DNA of 64,000 bases from JBAIYU01 sp036763085 (GCF_036763085.1 NZ_JBAIYU010000009.1:1-64000); one strand, 5' to 3'; positions 14,828 through 24,578 are shown, counted from the first letter of the stretch. Notes: a model not told the origin generated them from the letters alone. A program made the numbers and translations.

Positions 14828-15454
14828 ATGTTTTGTTTAAAACCAAAAGAAGATGAATTTTTTAAGTTATTTGCTGAAAGTGCCCGCTTACTAAGGGATG
14901 GCGCTATTGTGCTCAAAGAAGTTGTAGATGACTATACCAAAATCGAAGAGAAAATGATGCAGGTATCTAATCTAGAACATGCCGCAGATGATGTAAATGA
15001 TGCAATTATCGACAAGCTTAACCAAACATTTATTACCCCGCTTGACAGGGAAGATATCTATGCAATGGCTACGCTTCTAGATGACGGAGTGGATTTTTTG
15101 CAAGGAACAGTTGAGAGAATGCTGTTATACCGTACTGGTCAGCCAAGTCCTGGAGCAGTCGAGTTGACTCGCTTACTTGTGGACTGTACTGAGGAGCTTG
15201 TAAAGGCATTTGACTTGCTTAGAAATATTAAAGGTAACCAGAATAAAATTCTGGACCATACACGTAAAATTACAGTTCTTGAGAGCGAAGGGGATCGGAT
15301 TTATCGTCAAGAAGTTGCTAATCTATTTACTTCTTGCCCAGATCCAATTGAAATAATTAAGTGGAAAGAAGTATTAGAATATCTAGAGGATACTTTAGAT
15401 CATTGTGAAGATCTAGCAGACTTGTTACGGGGTGTGGTAATGAAATATGCCTGA
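14828..15454 (+). CDS. DUF47 (PhoU-like) phosphate transport accessory protein
   Basis: A 208-residue all-helical cytoplasmic protein of the DUF47/TIGR00153 family, related to PhoU. Acidic patches such as EHAADDVNDAIIDKLNQ and LDREDIYAMATLLDDGVDF are typical. Such proteins are encoded next to Pit transporters and are thought to regulate phosphate uptake. It overlaps the following pit gene by eight bases, showing translational coupling. A good TTGGAGG site precedes the ATG. Confidence 0.9.
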   Translation: MFCLKPKEDEFFKLFAESARLLRDGAIVLKEVVDDYTKIEEKMMQVSNLEHAADDVNDAIIDKLNQTFITPLDREDIYAMATLLDDGVDFLQGTVERMLLYRTGQPSPGAVELTRLLVDCTEELVKAFDLLRNIKGNQNKILDHTRKITVLESEGDRIYRQEVANLFTSCPDPIEIIKWKEVLEYLEDTLDHCEDLADLLRGVVMKYA

Positions 15455-16433
15455 GTTATTAATAATTACTGTCGTTGTACTAGCTTTAGCTTTTGATTAT
15501 ATTAACGGATTTCATGATACGGCTAATGCTATAGCTACGTCTGTATCAACTAGAGCACTTCCCCCAAGGGTTGCAGTTTGGATGGCTGCTAGTTTAAACT
15601 TTCTAGGTGCCATGTATAGTACGGGTGTTGCTAAGACCATTGGAGGAGATTTAGTTAAATCTGCTCAAATGATAAACCAGCAAGTTATTATTGCTGCACT
15701 TATTGGAGCGATATTTTGGAACTTGTTAACATGGTGGTACGGGATACCAAGCAGTTCGTCACACGCTCTTGTTGGCGGTGTTGTAGGGGCTGTTCTAGCT
15801 TCAATTGGGATTAATGGTCTTAAGATGCAAGGCATCATTAAAATTGTATTATCACTTGTAATATCGCCTGTATTGGCGATGCTGTCAGGACTTATAATAA
15901 TGATTGCACTTTTCTGGATATTTGGGCGAATGTCGCCGTCAAATATCAATTCCAAATTTAAAAGAATGCAGATACTATCTGCCGCGATGATGTCGTTTTC
16001 TCATGGTTCTAATGATGCTCAAAAAGCTATGGGTATTATAACTTTAGCGCTAGTCAGCGGAGGTTATTTGACTACCCTAGAGGTTCCGACTTGGGTTAAA
16101 TTATCAGCGGCATTAGCTATGGGCCTTGGTACCGCAGCAGGCGGCTGGCGAATTATAAAGACAATGGGTGGCAAGATTTTCAAACTTGAGCCTATTAGCG
16201 GTTTTGCAGCAGATCTAAACTCGGCTATTGTAATATTTACAGCTACTTTATTACATTTACCAGTAAGTACGACACATGTTGTATCAGGTTCAATTATGGG
16301 TGTTGGAACGGCTAAACGTGTTAATGCTGTGCGCTGGGGAGTTGCTCAGCAAATGCTAATTGCTTGGATTTTAACTATTCCTTGTACTGCACTTGTAAGC
16401 GCTATCGGTTATAAAATAATCTCCTTATTCTAA
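15447..16433 (+). CDS. pit: Low-affinity inorganic phosphate transporter (Pit family)
   Basis: Inner-membrane symporter that carries metal-phosphate with protons. The 328-residue protein shows the two family repeats: DYINGFHDTANAIATSVSTRAL near the N-terminus and MMSFSHGSNDAQKAMGI in the second half, with about ten membrane segments. It is shorter than the E. coli protein but full length for the Firmicute type. It overlaps the DUF47 gene upstream, and the two form an operon. Confidence 0.92.
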   Translation: MPELLIITVVVLALAFDYINGFHDTANAIATSVSTRALPPRVAVWMAASLNFLGAMYSTGVAKTIGGDLVKSAQMINQQVIIAALIGAIFWNLLTWWYGIPSSSSHALVGGVVGAVLASIGINGLKMQGIIKIVLSLVISPVLAMLSGLIIMIALFWIFGRMSPSNINSKFKRMQILSAAMMSFSHGSNDAQKAMGIITLALVSGGYLTTLEVPTWVKLSAALAMGLGTAAGGWRIIKTMGGKIFKLEPISGFAADLNSAIVIFTATLLHLPVSTTHVVSGSIMGVGTAKRVNAVRWGVAQQMLIAWILTIPCTALVSAIGYKIISLF

Positions 16434-16565
16434 GCAAATTGATTTTATACCTTAATTGACATATATTTCTTCATCATAAATAGTTGCTTTAAAAGCATAT
16501 AGTATTCATACGAATAATTGATAATTGCGCTTAACAGGATTTCAGGGGTAATGGAGGCATAACGA

Positions 16566-18230
16566 ATGGAAAATATGGTTATAGTGCAATTTCCTAATGG
16601 AGAGAAGAGAAACTATCCTTATGGTTCTTCTATAGTTGAAATTGCTAGAGAAATGCAGGAACTATATTCTACATTAATAGTAGCAGCTAAAGTAAATAAT
16701 ACTGTTAAAGATTTGCAGGCAACTATTGAAGAAAACTGTACGATTGAATTTTTAGATTTACATACTGACGAAGGAATTAAGGCTTATCAGCGTTCTTTAA
16801 CTTTCGTTATGATAACTGCCATTGAGGAAGTTTTCTCTAAGAGTGAAGTAACGGTAGAGCACTCATTAAGCAAGGGGCTGTATTGTGAGGTATATCTAGG
16901 CAGAAGTCTTACAGAAGATGATGTAAACAAAATTCAAGAACGTATGAAGCAAATTGTGGCAGAAGATCGCCCGATTATTAAAAAGGTGGTTCCAATAGAA
17001 GAAGCGGTTGACTTATTTGAGAAAGCTGGGCATTACGAAAAGGTCAATTTGCTTAAACAGCTTAAGCGGGATAAGGTAACATTATATTACTGCGGCCAAA
17101 TATACGATTACTTATACGGAACAATGGTGCCGAGCACAGGATACTTATCTGTCTTTGAACTTAAATACTTTAAGCCAGGCTTAATACTGCGCTTCCCTGA
17201 AAAAGACCGGCCTGATAGTATCCCAGCTTACGTAGAGCAGCCAAAACTGGCAGAAATATTTGCCGAAGCCGAAAGATGGGGAGACATATTAGGCTGTGGT
17301 TACGTTGCCACGCTTAATAATCATGTGCAAAAAGATGAGTTTATAGATATTGTAAGAGTTGCAGAGGCTCTTCATGAGAAAAAAATAGCTCAAATAGCAG
17401 ATTTTATCTCAGAACATCGCAAGGAAGTAAGGGTAATACTGGTTGCAGGCCCGTCATCTTCTGGTAAGACAACTTTCGCGCAGCGCTTAGGAATTCATTT
17501 AAGGGTAAATGGAGTCCGTCCAGTTCCTATTTCTTTGGATGATTATTTTGTTGACCGTGCTCATACTCCGCGAGATGAAAAAGGTGAGTATGATTTTGAG
17601 GCAATTGAAGCAATTGATCTTGAGCTTTTTAATGAACACTTAACAAACCTTTTAGCCGGTCAGGAAGTTGAAATACCTTACTATAATTTTTTAACAGGAC
17701 AGCGGGAATTTCGAGGTAATAGAATTAAAGTCGATCCGGATCAGCCGCTAATAATTGAAGGCATTCACGGTTTAAATGAAAGACTTACTAGTGCTGTATC
17801 ACGCGATCATAAAGTTAAGATTTATATAAGTGCTCTAACTCAGCTCTCGATTGATAACCATAATCGTATTCCGACAACGGATACTCGATTGATAAGACGC
17901 ATTGTGAGGGACAATCAGTTTAGAGGACATAATGCTATAAAATCACTCAAGATTTGGCCGTCAGTACGAAGAGGCGAAGAGCGAAATATTTTTCCGTTTC
18001 AAGAAGAAGCTGATATAATGTTCAACTCAGCATTACTTTACGAGCTATCGGTTTTGAAGAAGTATGCGGAACCATTACTAGAAAAGGTTACAAATGCTGA
18101 TCCCGAATACTCGGAGGCAACACGCCTACTAAAGTTCCTATCTTATTTTGATTCAATTGCTAACGAGGATGAGGTTCCATTAAATTCAATTTTACGTGAA
18201 TTTATTGGTAAATCTTGTTTCCACAAATAA
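16566..18230 (+). CDS. Nucleoside (uridine-type) kinase with TGS domain
   Basis: A 554-residue protein combining a ThrRS-like N-terminus with a kinase. Residues 1-65 form a TGS domain; the next part resembles the ThrRS second additional domain; from about residue 285 an AAA-type phosphoribulokinase/uridine kinase domain begins, with P-loop VAGPSSSGKTTFAQRL and ISLDDYF. It probably phosphorylates uridine or another nucleoside in salvage. This domain arrangement is a known family in Firmicutes, not a novel fusion. ATG with GGAGG upstream; terminator behind. Confidence 0.88.
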   Translation: MENMVIVQFPNGEKRNYPYGSSIVEIAREMQELYSTLIVAAKVNNTVKDLQATIEENCTIEFLDLHTDEGIKAYQRSLTFVMITAIEEVFSKSEVTVEHSLSKGLYCEVYLGRSLTEDDVNKIQERMKQIVAEDRPIIKKVVPIEEAVDLFEKAGHYEKVNLLKQLKRDKVTLYYCGQIYDYLYGTMVPSTGYLSVFELKYFKPGLILRFPEKDRPDSIPAYVEQPKLAEIFAEAERWGDILGCGYVATLNNHVQKDEFIDIVRVAEALHEKKIAQIADFISEHRKEVRVILVAGPSSSGKTTFAQRLGIHLRVNGVRPVPISLDDYFVDRAHTPRDEKGEYDFEAIEAIDLELFNEHLTNLLAGQEVEIPYYNFLTGQREFRGNRIKVDPDQPLIIEGIHGLNERLTSAVSRDHKVKIYISALTQLSIDNHNRIPTTDTRLIRRIVRDNQFRGHNAIKSLKIWPSVRRGEERNIFPFQEEADIMFNSALLYELSVLKKYAEPLLEKVTNADPEYSEATRLLKFLSYFDSIANEDEVPLNSILREFIGKSCFHK

Positions 18231-18234
18231 TTTT

Positions 18235-18277
18235 AAAAGCTTGATTTTATCGAAAAGATAGAATCAAGCTTTTTCTT
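18235..18277 (+). terminator. Terminator after nucleoside kinase gene
   Basis: Stem AAAGCTTGATTYTATC / GATAGAATCAAGCTTT with a T-run. Confidence 0.9.
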
Positions 18278-18291
18278 TAATCAAAATACAA

Positions 18292-18322
18292 AATAAAAGC
18301 ACCCATGCTAGGCATGGGTGCA
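18292..18322 (-). terminator. Terminator of carboxyltransferase gene
   Basis: Perfect stem GCACCCATGC / GCATGGGTGC; on the minus strand it is followed by TTTTATTTTG. Confidence 0.9.
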
Positions 18323-18328
18323 ATATTA

Positions 18329-19675
18329 TTAACGGTTCTTTTTGAAGAATTCCAAAGCAACTTCTGGGAATACTGCATAGGATAACACGTCTTCGATAGA
18401 AGCGTTTGGATATCCTTTTTCAGCAAGTTGTGCTTTAAGAGTTTCAAGTTGTGGAGCAATGTCATCAGCTGGGCGATGCTCAATGATTGGATCGCTGCCA
18501 ATGATTTTCTCACGAACTTCTTCAGCAACAGGTAGAGGAGTACGGCCGTATTTACCACGAGCCAAGTCCTTAACTTCGCGAGGAACAATTTTGTAACGTT
18601 CGCCAAGCATAACATTGAAAGTAGCCATGGAACCAACGATTTGGCTAGTAGGTGTAACCAATGGAGGGTATCCAAGGTCAGCACGTACGCGTGGCATTTC
18701 TTCAAGAAGCTCTTGATATTTGTCTTCCATACCTTGCTCTCTAAGCTGGTTGTACAGATTTGAAAGCATACCGCCAGGAATTTGGAAATCAAGAACGTTA
18801 GTATCAACGTCGAAGTAAGTTTTAAGCTTGAAGTCCTCAGCAAGGCTTTTCTTAACTTCGCCAAAGTGAATAGCGATAGGCTTAAGTTTTTTGCGGTCGA
18901 TACCAGTATCACGATCAGTGCCTTCAAGAGCAGCGATCATAGTTTCGGTACAAGGCTGTGAAGTACCAAGTGCAAATGGTGACAATGCGCAGTCAACTGT
19001 ATCAACGCCTGCTTCAATTGCTTTAAGGTAAGTCATTGAACCGAAGCCGCTTGTATAGTGAGTATGTAACTGAATTGGAACTTTAATTTCAGCTTTCATA
19101 GCTTTAACTAGATCATAAGCTACATATGGAGCTAATAGACCGGACATGTCCTTGATACAAATGGAGTGAACTCCTCTGTCCTCAAGATCATGTGCAAGCT
19201 TCAGATAGCTTTCTTTAGTGTGGTATGGGCTGATTGTGTATACGCAAACACCTTGTACGTGTGCGCCAGCTTCAAGACCAGCTTTGATTGAAACTTCAAG
19301 GTTACGAACGTCATTTAATGCATCGAATACACGAATAACGCCGATACCATGCTCAACCATTTTCTTAACGAACATTTCAACAACGTCGTCAGCGTAGTGG
19401 TTGTAACCAAGAATGTTTTGGCCTCTAAGAAGCATGGAGATAGGAGTTTTAAGGTTCTTTTTCAGGAATTTTAGACGCTCCCAAGGATCTTCGTTCAAGA
19501 AGCGAAGACAGCTGTCAAATGTAGCACCGCCCCAAGCTTCAATTGCCCAGTAGCCAGCTTCGTCAAGTGCTTGCAGCTGAGGGACCATATCAGTGATACG
19601 CATACGAGTAGCAGCTAGAGACTGATGACCGTCACGTAGCACTGTTTCCATAATTTTAACCGGATTCTTGGCCAT
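18329..19675 (-). CDS. Biotin-dependent carboxyltransferase subunit (pyruvate carboxylase B / oxaloacetate decarboxylase alpha / transcarboxylase 5S type)
   Basis: Transfers a carboxyl group between biotin and pyruvate/oxaloacetate. The 448 residues form the HMGL-like TIM barrel, with ETVLRDGHQSLAATRMR at the N-terminus (metal-binding Asp), the RVFDALNDVRN segment, the catalytic-Lys region SICIKDMSG, and the metal-site HTHYTSGFGSMTYLKA. The chain stops after the conserved carboxylase domain and lacks the C-terminal biotinyl domain with its MKM motif, so a separate biotin carrier must exist; none is encoded nearby. GAGGAG precedes the ATG. Pyruvate carboxylation, oxaloacetate decarboxylation or transcarboxylation cannot be separated by sequence alone. 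Confidence 0.88.
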   Translation of the reverse strand: MAKNPVKIMETVLRDGHQSLAATRMRITDMVPQLQALDEAGYWAIEAWGGATFDSCLRFLNEDPWERLKFLKKNLKTPISMLLRGQNILGYNHYADDVVEMFVKKMVEHGIGVIRVFDALNDVRNLEVSIKAGLEAGAHVQGVCVYTISPYHTKESYLKLAHDLEDRGVHSICIKDMSGLLAPYVAYDLVKAMKAEIKVPIQLHTHYTSGFGSMTYLKAIEAGVDTVDCALSPFALGTSQPCTETMIAALEGTDRDTGIDRKKLKPIAIHFGEVKKSLAEDFKLKTYFDVDTNVLDFQIPGGMLSNLYNQLREQGMEDKYQELLEEMPRVRADLGYPPLVTPTSQIVGSMATFNVMLGERYKIVPREVKDLARGKYGRTPLPVAEEVREKIIGSDPIIEHRPADDIAPQLETLKAQLAEKGYPNASIEDVLSYAVFPEVALEFFKKNR

Positions 19676-19895
19676 TAAGTAATCTCCTCCTAGTTTATGT
19701 AGATCAATTTAGATAATATAATACCGACTAATACCCCAAAATATGACGCAAATTCAGTGAATTGCGAATTTTACAGGTTAAAATATCGGCTTTACCAAAC
19801 AGTTTTAATTATAGTTATTTATGCCACTTTTGTCAATCAGTGCACATTAATATTGTGATAAATTTAACATGTATACTTTATGTGGCAATAATTTC

Positions 19896-21275
19896 CTATT
19901 TTAGTTTTCTGGCAAGCAGTTTTGCCATTGGACTTTCACCAGTAAGAATAAGTTCTTGGGACTCCTGACCTAACCTAGCTAGTATAGCGTAAACTTGTGG
20001 GTTTTCGACCGGAGTTTCGGCAGTAGCTTTGTCCCCATACTCTACGACATATTGTTTACCATCACTAGCATTAATTATTCGTCCTGGTCCACCAACACAA
20101 CCGCCCTTGCAAGCCATTCCCTCAATGAAATTTGCACCAATATTGCCATTTTGTATACGACTAAGTACCTGCTGACAATCAGGTATACCGTCGACACATA
20201 AGGCCTTTAGCTTATGGACCCGATTAGGAACCAGTTTGTTTAGAGTCTTCTCAACAGCTTTACTTACTCCACCAGTGTGAGCATATATTCTGCCGCTTAA
20301 AGAAGCATGTGAGGATTCTTCATCAGCTTGGTCTTCAGGGTGAATTTCTGCTGCTTCGAATATTGTAGCTAGTTCTTGAAAGGTAAGTACAAAGTCTATT
20401 GATCCCTTTAAATCAGGAAGCATCGCTTCAGATTTTTTTGCCACGCATGGACCGATAAACACTACTTTCGCTTCAGAATTAAAGGCTTTTATAACTCGAG
20501 CAGAAGCAATCATTGGTGAAACTGTTGGAGATATATGCTCTATCAGTTCGGGAAATTTATTCTCGATAAGTTTAATCCAAACAGGGCAGCAGCAACTTGT
20601 CAATAAAAAGTCCTCTTCTGTTTTTACATGATCATCAAATTCAAATGCTTCTTTCATAGTTATGAGGTCAGCGTATAAAGCTGTTTCGACCATATCAACA
20701 AAGCCAAGATTGATCAATGCCGACCTAAGTTTTCCTGCAGTAACGTTTTCTCCAAATTGGCCAGCAAAAGCTGGTGCAACTGAAGCATATACTGGATGAG
20801 AGTTTTGACGCAGTAGATTTATTAAAGGGACAAACTGTGTCTTTTCTGAAAGTGCACCAAAACTGCAGGCTTGCACACAATGACCTTCGCCCATGCATTT
20901 GTCATAGTCAATTGATACTTTTCCATATGTATCGTGATTAATCGCATCAAAGGGACATGCGTTCTGACATGCACGATCACCTTCAGGACAGAGCTTGCAC
21001 GATGCTGGGTCGGCAATAATTACTGGTTCATTACCCATACCCATTAGAGCTTCATTGTCAAAATCGTTTATTACGGAATCCGAGTCATGCATAGGCAGTC
21101 CCATTGCAAGACGAATTTGGTTAGCAACATACCTGCGATCAACGTTGTTTTTAAATTCATCATGAACAAGTTGACAAATTTCTTCACGCTGCTCCATAAG
21201 TTTACCTTCCCAAGCAGCTTTAGCTATACGATACAGAATACGGGGTTTAATATCGAGTGTATTATTTGTAGACAT
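19896..21275 (-). CDS. [FeFe]-hydrogenase, group B type (monomeric, 2x[4Fe-4S] plus H-cluster)
   Basis: Cytoplasmic hydrogen-metabolising enzyme of 459 residues. A ferredoxin-like part carries CKLCPEGDRACQNACP and CMGEGHCVQACS; in the second motif a Glu stands where a Cys usually is. The H-cluster motifs are L1 TSCCCPVW (around 226-233), L2 IGPCVAKKSE (around 275-284) and L3 EGMACKGGCVGGPG (around 385-398). The TSCCCP form of L1 and GPC form of L2 are those I associate with group B enzymes such as clostridial CpIII rather than TSCCPGW/MPC of group A. The ATG at 21275 follows GAGGTG; an in-frame GTG three codons upstream overlaps that site. No partner subunit is adjacent, so ferredoxin is the probable electron carrier. 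Confidence 0.87.
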   Translation of the reverse strand: MSTNNTLDIKPRILYRIAKAAWEGKLMEQREEICQLVHDEFKNNVDRRYVANQIRLAMGLPMHDSDSVINDFDNEALMGMGNEPVIIADPASCKLCPEGDRACQNACPFDAINHDTYGKVSIDYDKCMGEGHCVQACSFGALSEKTQFVPLINLLRQNSHPVYASVAPAFAGQFGENVTAGKLRSALINLGFVDMVETALYADLITMKEAFEFDDHVKTEEDFLLTSCCCPVWIKLIENKFPELIEHISPTVSPMIASARVIKAFNSEAKVVFIGPCVAKKSEAMLPDLKGSIDFVLTFQELATIFEAAEIHPEDQADEESSHASLSGRIYAHTGGVSKAVEKTLNKLVPNRVHKLKALCVDGIPDCQQVLSRIQNGNIGANFIEGMACKGGCVGGPGRIINASDGKQYVVEYGDKATAETPVENPQVYAILARLGQESQELILTGESPMAKLLARKLK

Positions 21276-21436
21276 TAAAGACACCTCACTAGAAAAATAT
21301 ATCCCAGTATCAAATATTGAGTTAATTAAATGAAGTCCAATTGTAGTATTGTTCCTGATGGCAGATAAAATTATTAATTATGAATCTTTTAATAAATTAT
21401 AACCTACCTGAATTGGAATTTGCTATAAAATACTAG

Positions 21437-21483
21437 AAAAAATCAAACATCTGTAGCATGTTTGCAACAGATGTTTGATTTTC
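21437..21483 (-). terminator. Terminator of diguanylate cyclase gene
   Basis: Stem AATCAAACATCTGT / ACAGATGTTTGATT; on the minus strand a T-run follows. Confidence 0.88.
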
Positions 21484-21484
21484 A

Positions 21485-23737
21485 TTAATCTAAAATTGTT
21501 GTGCTTATTACCCGATTACGTCCTTGCTGCTTAGCCTGGTACAATGCTTTATCAGCAACAGAAATAATCTTCTCAGTATCAGGTGGACAGCTTATTAGAG
21601 CTGGGTCATATGTTGTTACACCCATACTTGCAGTTATCTTAGCAGTAAAAGTACCTAGATTATCAGGGCAGTTACTCGTTTCGATTATTTCACGAAGCTT
21701 TTCCGCTACAACTGTTGCTTCTGCACAACTGCATTCAGGTAGAATGATGCTGAATTCTTCGCCGCCATAACGTGCAGGCAAATCTATATTGCGAACATTA
21801 TGGTGCAAGATTTGCCCAATTTGGGCAAGCAACTTATCTCCTATTAAATGTCCGTATGTGTCATTATAGTTTTTAAATTTATCAAGATCTAACATAATTA
21901 GGCTTAGCGGACGCTTTAATGATGCCGCTCTCCTAAGTTCAGTCTTTAAAAACATATCGAAATTTCGACGATTAGCCAAGCCTGTTAAACCGTCAGATAA
22001 AGCCATGGATTTAACTTGATTATATAAATGAGCTTTTTCTAATCCTAACGCGATTTGCTGAGCCATAATTTTAGCAAAGGAAACTCGTTTTAACCTTTCA
22101 GGTGATATAAATCTTTGCCAACCTATTATAATAAACCCGAGTAAGCGCTCATCAACTGCCAGTGGTAATACCATTAAATGACGGATATCAATTTTATCAC
22201 ATGAATGAGTAAGTGGTTCAAAGACATCGGCTGAGGCTGTTACTGGTTTTAACCCTCCGACTAGAGCGGCAAGTTTAGGAAAGTCACTTAGAGAAAAATC
22301 AGGAAGTTTACAGGAAAAATTTATTGATGCTGCTACTTTATAAAAATCTCGATTATCACTCAATAGTAGACCTATCCCAACGTTTCCGTTCATGGCTTTG
22401 ACTGCATGTCTGGTACATTGTTCAATTATGGTATCAGTATCAATAGATGATGCTGATGCTTGAGCTATTTCGGATAAAAATTTTTCTTCCTCTAGCCGAA
22501 GCTTCGTTTCTTCAAACAACATGGCGCTAGCTATAGCTGCACCTGCATGATGACCTAGTGCGGTAAGAAATAGCGCATCATGCTGCTCATATGAAGCACT
22601 TTCACTCGAGTAGACTTCGATAACTCCTATTATGTGTCCGTCATTAATTAAAGGAGCAGCTATAATTGAACGAATGCTAGAGAATATTAACTGAGGGCGA
22701 AAAATATCAGGATATGAGGATAAATCACTTAAAAAAAGTGCTCTATTCTCCTCAATCACTTTACCGCCAAGACTTTGCTTAAGCGGCAGAATAGAAGGCG
22801 GTGTATTAATGCCGTAGGTAGCAACAACCTGTAATTGTGATTGATCATTTGTAATTAGGGCAATTACACTTTGGCTTGAGTTCATCATATCTGCAACCAT
22901 ATCTGCTATAGCGTCGAGAGTATCCCGTAAGTCAAGTTGGGAAGATATAATTGCACCTATTTTAGCTAACGCATTTTCGACTAGATTTCTTTGCTTTTCA
23001 GACTCTTTGTAAAGAGTGGCATTCTTTGCAACTAAATCTTCTAAACGCTCTGTCAGTTTTACTAATTGTTCATAAGGATATCTTACAACCAGCCTAAATA
23101 CTGCTTGAAGCATGAAACAGGAGGCTAAAAATTTAAAGATATGAACTGAAAAACCTAGATCAAAGGGTATATGAACATTTATTGCAAAACCTATGTTAGT
23201 TAACATATCAAATAACAGCGCAATCTGTAGCTTATTTGCGGTAATATAGCTCACGTAATTTTTACGTAAAATCATTAAAGCAGCAATATCAGGTAATAGT
23301 GCGGCTAGTAAGACGGTCTTTAATAGTGGATGGTTGTAACTATTGATAAGATAAAAAGACCAATTATCTGAGCTGAAAGCAATGTTCGCCATTAATATCA
23401 GTAAAATTATTATGATAGTGTAGATTATAGAAGAGTTTTGGTAGCCGTTTCGTTTGGCAGGAAGGTAAACAGCATAAAGGAGAGCGCAAGACCAGACAAT
23501 TCTTGCTAATGCGAAAAGTGAAACACAGTTTTTGTCCATGAAATCGCTAATCGGCTTTAACATCTCTGTATATGACATAAGATGAATTAAGTCGAGAATA
23601 GCTGCAAACAATATTGCTATGCTAGCTGCTTTAAGTTTGTTCCTGTTATTTTGCGTAGTGTCAAACCACATAATAATAAAAATTGTAAATCCTAATATAA
23701 TACTTGCCATGTCAAGGATGTTATTAAGCGCAAGCAT
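21485..23737 (-). CDS. Membrane sensor diguanylate cyclase (MASE3-like, GAF, GGDEF)
   Basis: Predicted to make cyclic di-GMP in response to a signal. From the N-terminus: about seven membrane segments resembling the MASE3 sensor (roughly residues 1-225), a short coiled coil, two GAF domains (about 250-400 and 420-570), and a GGDEF domain starting LSDGLTGLANRRNFD. The active-site loop is intact (RYGGEEFS) and the inhibitory RxxD site is present as RNID five residues before it, so the enzyme should be active and product-inhibited. I set the start at the ATG at 23737 because GGGGG lies upstream; an ATG nine codons earlier (23764) has no ribosome binding site. Confidence 0.88.
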   Translation of the reverse strand: MLALNNILDMASIILGFTIFIIMWFDTTQNNRNKLKAASIAILFAAILDLIHLMSYTEMLKPISDFMDKNCVSLFALARIVWSCALLYAVYLPAKRNGYQNSSIIYTIIIILLILMANIAFSSDNWSFYLINSYNHPLLKTVLLAALLPDIAALMILRKNYVSYITANKLQIALLFDMLTNIGFAINVHIPFDLGFSVHIFKFLASCFMLQAVFRLVVRYPYEQLVKLTERLEDLVAKNATLYKESEKQRNLVENALAKIGAIISSQLDLRDTLDAIADMVADMMNSSQSVIALITNDQSQLQVVATYGINTPPSILPLKQSLGGKVIEENRALFLSDLSSYPDIFRPQLIFSSIRSIIAAPLINDGHIIGVIEVYSSESASYEQHDALFLTALGHHAGAAIASAMLFEETKLRLEEEKFLSEIAQASASSIDTDTIIEQCTRHAVKAMNGNVGIGLLLSDNRDFYKVAASINFSCKLPDFSLSDFPKLAALVGGLKPVTASADVFEPLTHSCDKIDIRHLMVLPLAVDERLLGFIIIGWQRFISPERLKRVSFAKIMAQQIALGLEKAHLYNQVKSMALSDGLTGLANRRNFDMFLKTELRRAASLKRPLSLIMLDLDKFKNYNDTYGHLIGDKLLAQIGQILHHNVRNIDLPARYGGEEFSIILPECSCAEATVVAEKLREIIETSNCPDNLGTFTAKITASMGVTTYDPALISCPPDTEKIISVADKALYQAKQQGRNRVISTTILD

Positions 23738-23825
23738 ATTACCGACCCCCAATAGTAAAGGCATTCTGTTATATAGTATGCTTTAGTGCAAGTAGTAGTG
23801 CTTGAACTATATAGAGGTGAAAAAG

Positions 23826-24068
23826 GTGGAAATGGTGTGTCCATTATGTAATGCGTTGCAGCCACTTGATAAAATATGTCCTATATGTAACCAGCAAATG
23901 ACTGATGGAGGTGCAATCGAAAATTATTACGGTCCATATAGCCCGTATATGAGTCGTGATAGCATATACGGTCCTTATCAGACGCCAGTCAAGCAATGTG
24001 TGCATTTATTGTACTGTCCAAATTGTCATTATGATTTGAGAGTTGCTTTAGAAATGGTAAATATTTAA
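23826..24068 (+). CDS. Zinc-ribbon-like small protein, about 80 aa
   Basis: Unknown function. Cysteine pairs CPLC and CPIC near the N-terminus, a Cys at VKQCVH and a CPNC pair near the C-terminus suggest two zinc-binding knuckles. The middle is Tyr-, Gly- and Pro-rich (YYGPYSPYMSRDSIYGPY), which is unusual. The GTG at 23826 follows AGAGGTG; the ATG at 23832 is an alternative. It precedes the DUF1540 protein by 55 bases on the same strand, and both are Cys-rich, so they may work together. Confidence 0.65.
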   Translation: MEMVCPLCNALQPLDKICPICNQQMTDGGAIENYYGPYSPYMSRDSIYGPYQTPVKQCVHLLYCPNCHYDLRVALEMVNI

Positions 24069-24123
24069 TGGATAATTCGATTCATTTTAGAAGAAACTAA
24101 AAAAAAAAATTAGGGGTGATATT

Positions 24124-24513
24124 ATGGCAACAGCTAATCCTTTGGTAAAATGTACAGTTGATCAATGCACACACTATATGCCTGGCGATCAGTGTATGGC
24201 TGCCAAAATTAGTATTTATAACGATCAGACTTCAAGTGAATCATCAACTTCGGCAGATACCTTATGCAAATCCTTTCACGCTCGTAAAACAGTTGGTGAT
24301 ATGGTAGGTGCGCTTCACAATGCGAATGTTGGCGGTATGGTCTCTGCTGCTTTTTTGAGCGGAACTCAAGTGACACCAACTGTTGAATGTTTTGTAAGTA
24401 ACTGTAAATATTGGCACCATAACAATCTTTGTGATGCAGCCAGAATTGACGTAATGGGCGCTAATGCTTCATTAGAACAGGACACTGATTGTCAGACTTA
24501 CGAGCCAAGATAA
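24124..24513 (+). CDS. DUF1540 domain protein (two domains)
   Basis: A 129-residue protein containing two copies of the small Cys-rich DUF1540 domain: VKCTVDQCTHYMPGDQCMAAKI with a downstream CKSF, and VECFVSNCKYWHHNNLCDAARI with a downstream CQTY. Each has four Cys, suited to bind a metal. Function is not known; such proteins are frequent in spore-forming Firmicutes. The ATG follows TTAGGGGTG. It ends at a strong bidirectional terminator. Confidence 0.85.
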   Translation: MATANPLVKCTVDQCTHYMPGDQCMAAKISIYNDQTSSESSTSADTLCKSFHARKTVGDMVGALHNANVGGMVSAAFLSGTQVTPTVECFVSNCKYWHHNNLCDAARIDVMGANASLEQDTDCQTYEPR

Positions 24514-24530
24514 AAAGCTGTATAAATTTT

Positions 24531-24578
24531 TGCTAAATAAAATGCCATTGGCGTCAGCCAATGGCATTTTATTTAGCA
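24531..24578. terminator. Bidirectional terminator
   Basis: A perfect 22-pair stem (24531-24552 with 24557-24578, four-base loop GTCA), AT-rich at its base so that T-runs occur on both strands. It lies between the convergent DUF1540 and MFS genes; the MFS stop codon is inside the stem. Confidence 0.9.

Noticed and set aside
18277..18927. 216-codon open frame on the minus strand, Leu-rich
   Set aside because: Shadow of the carboxyltransferase gene in another frame; composition is low-complexity and it has no ribosome binding site.
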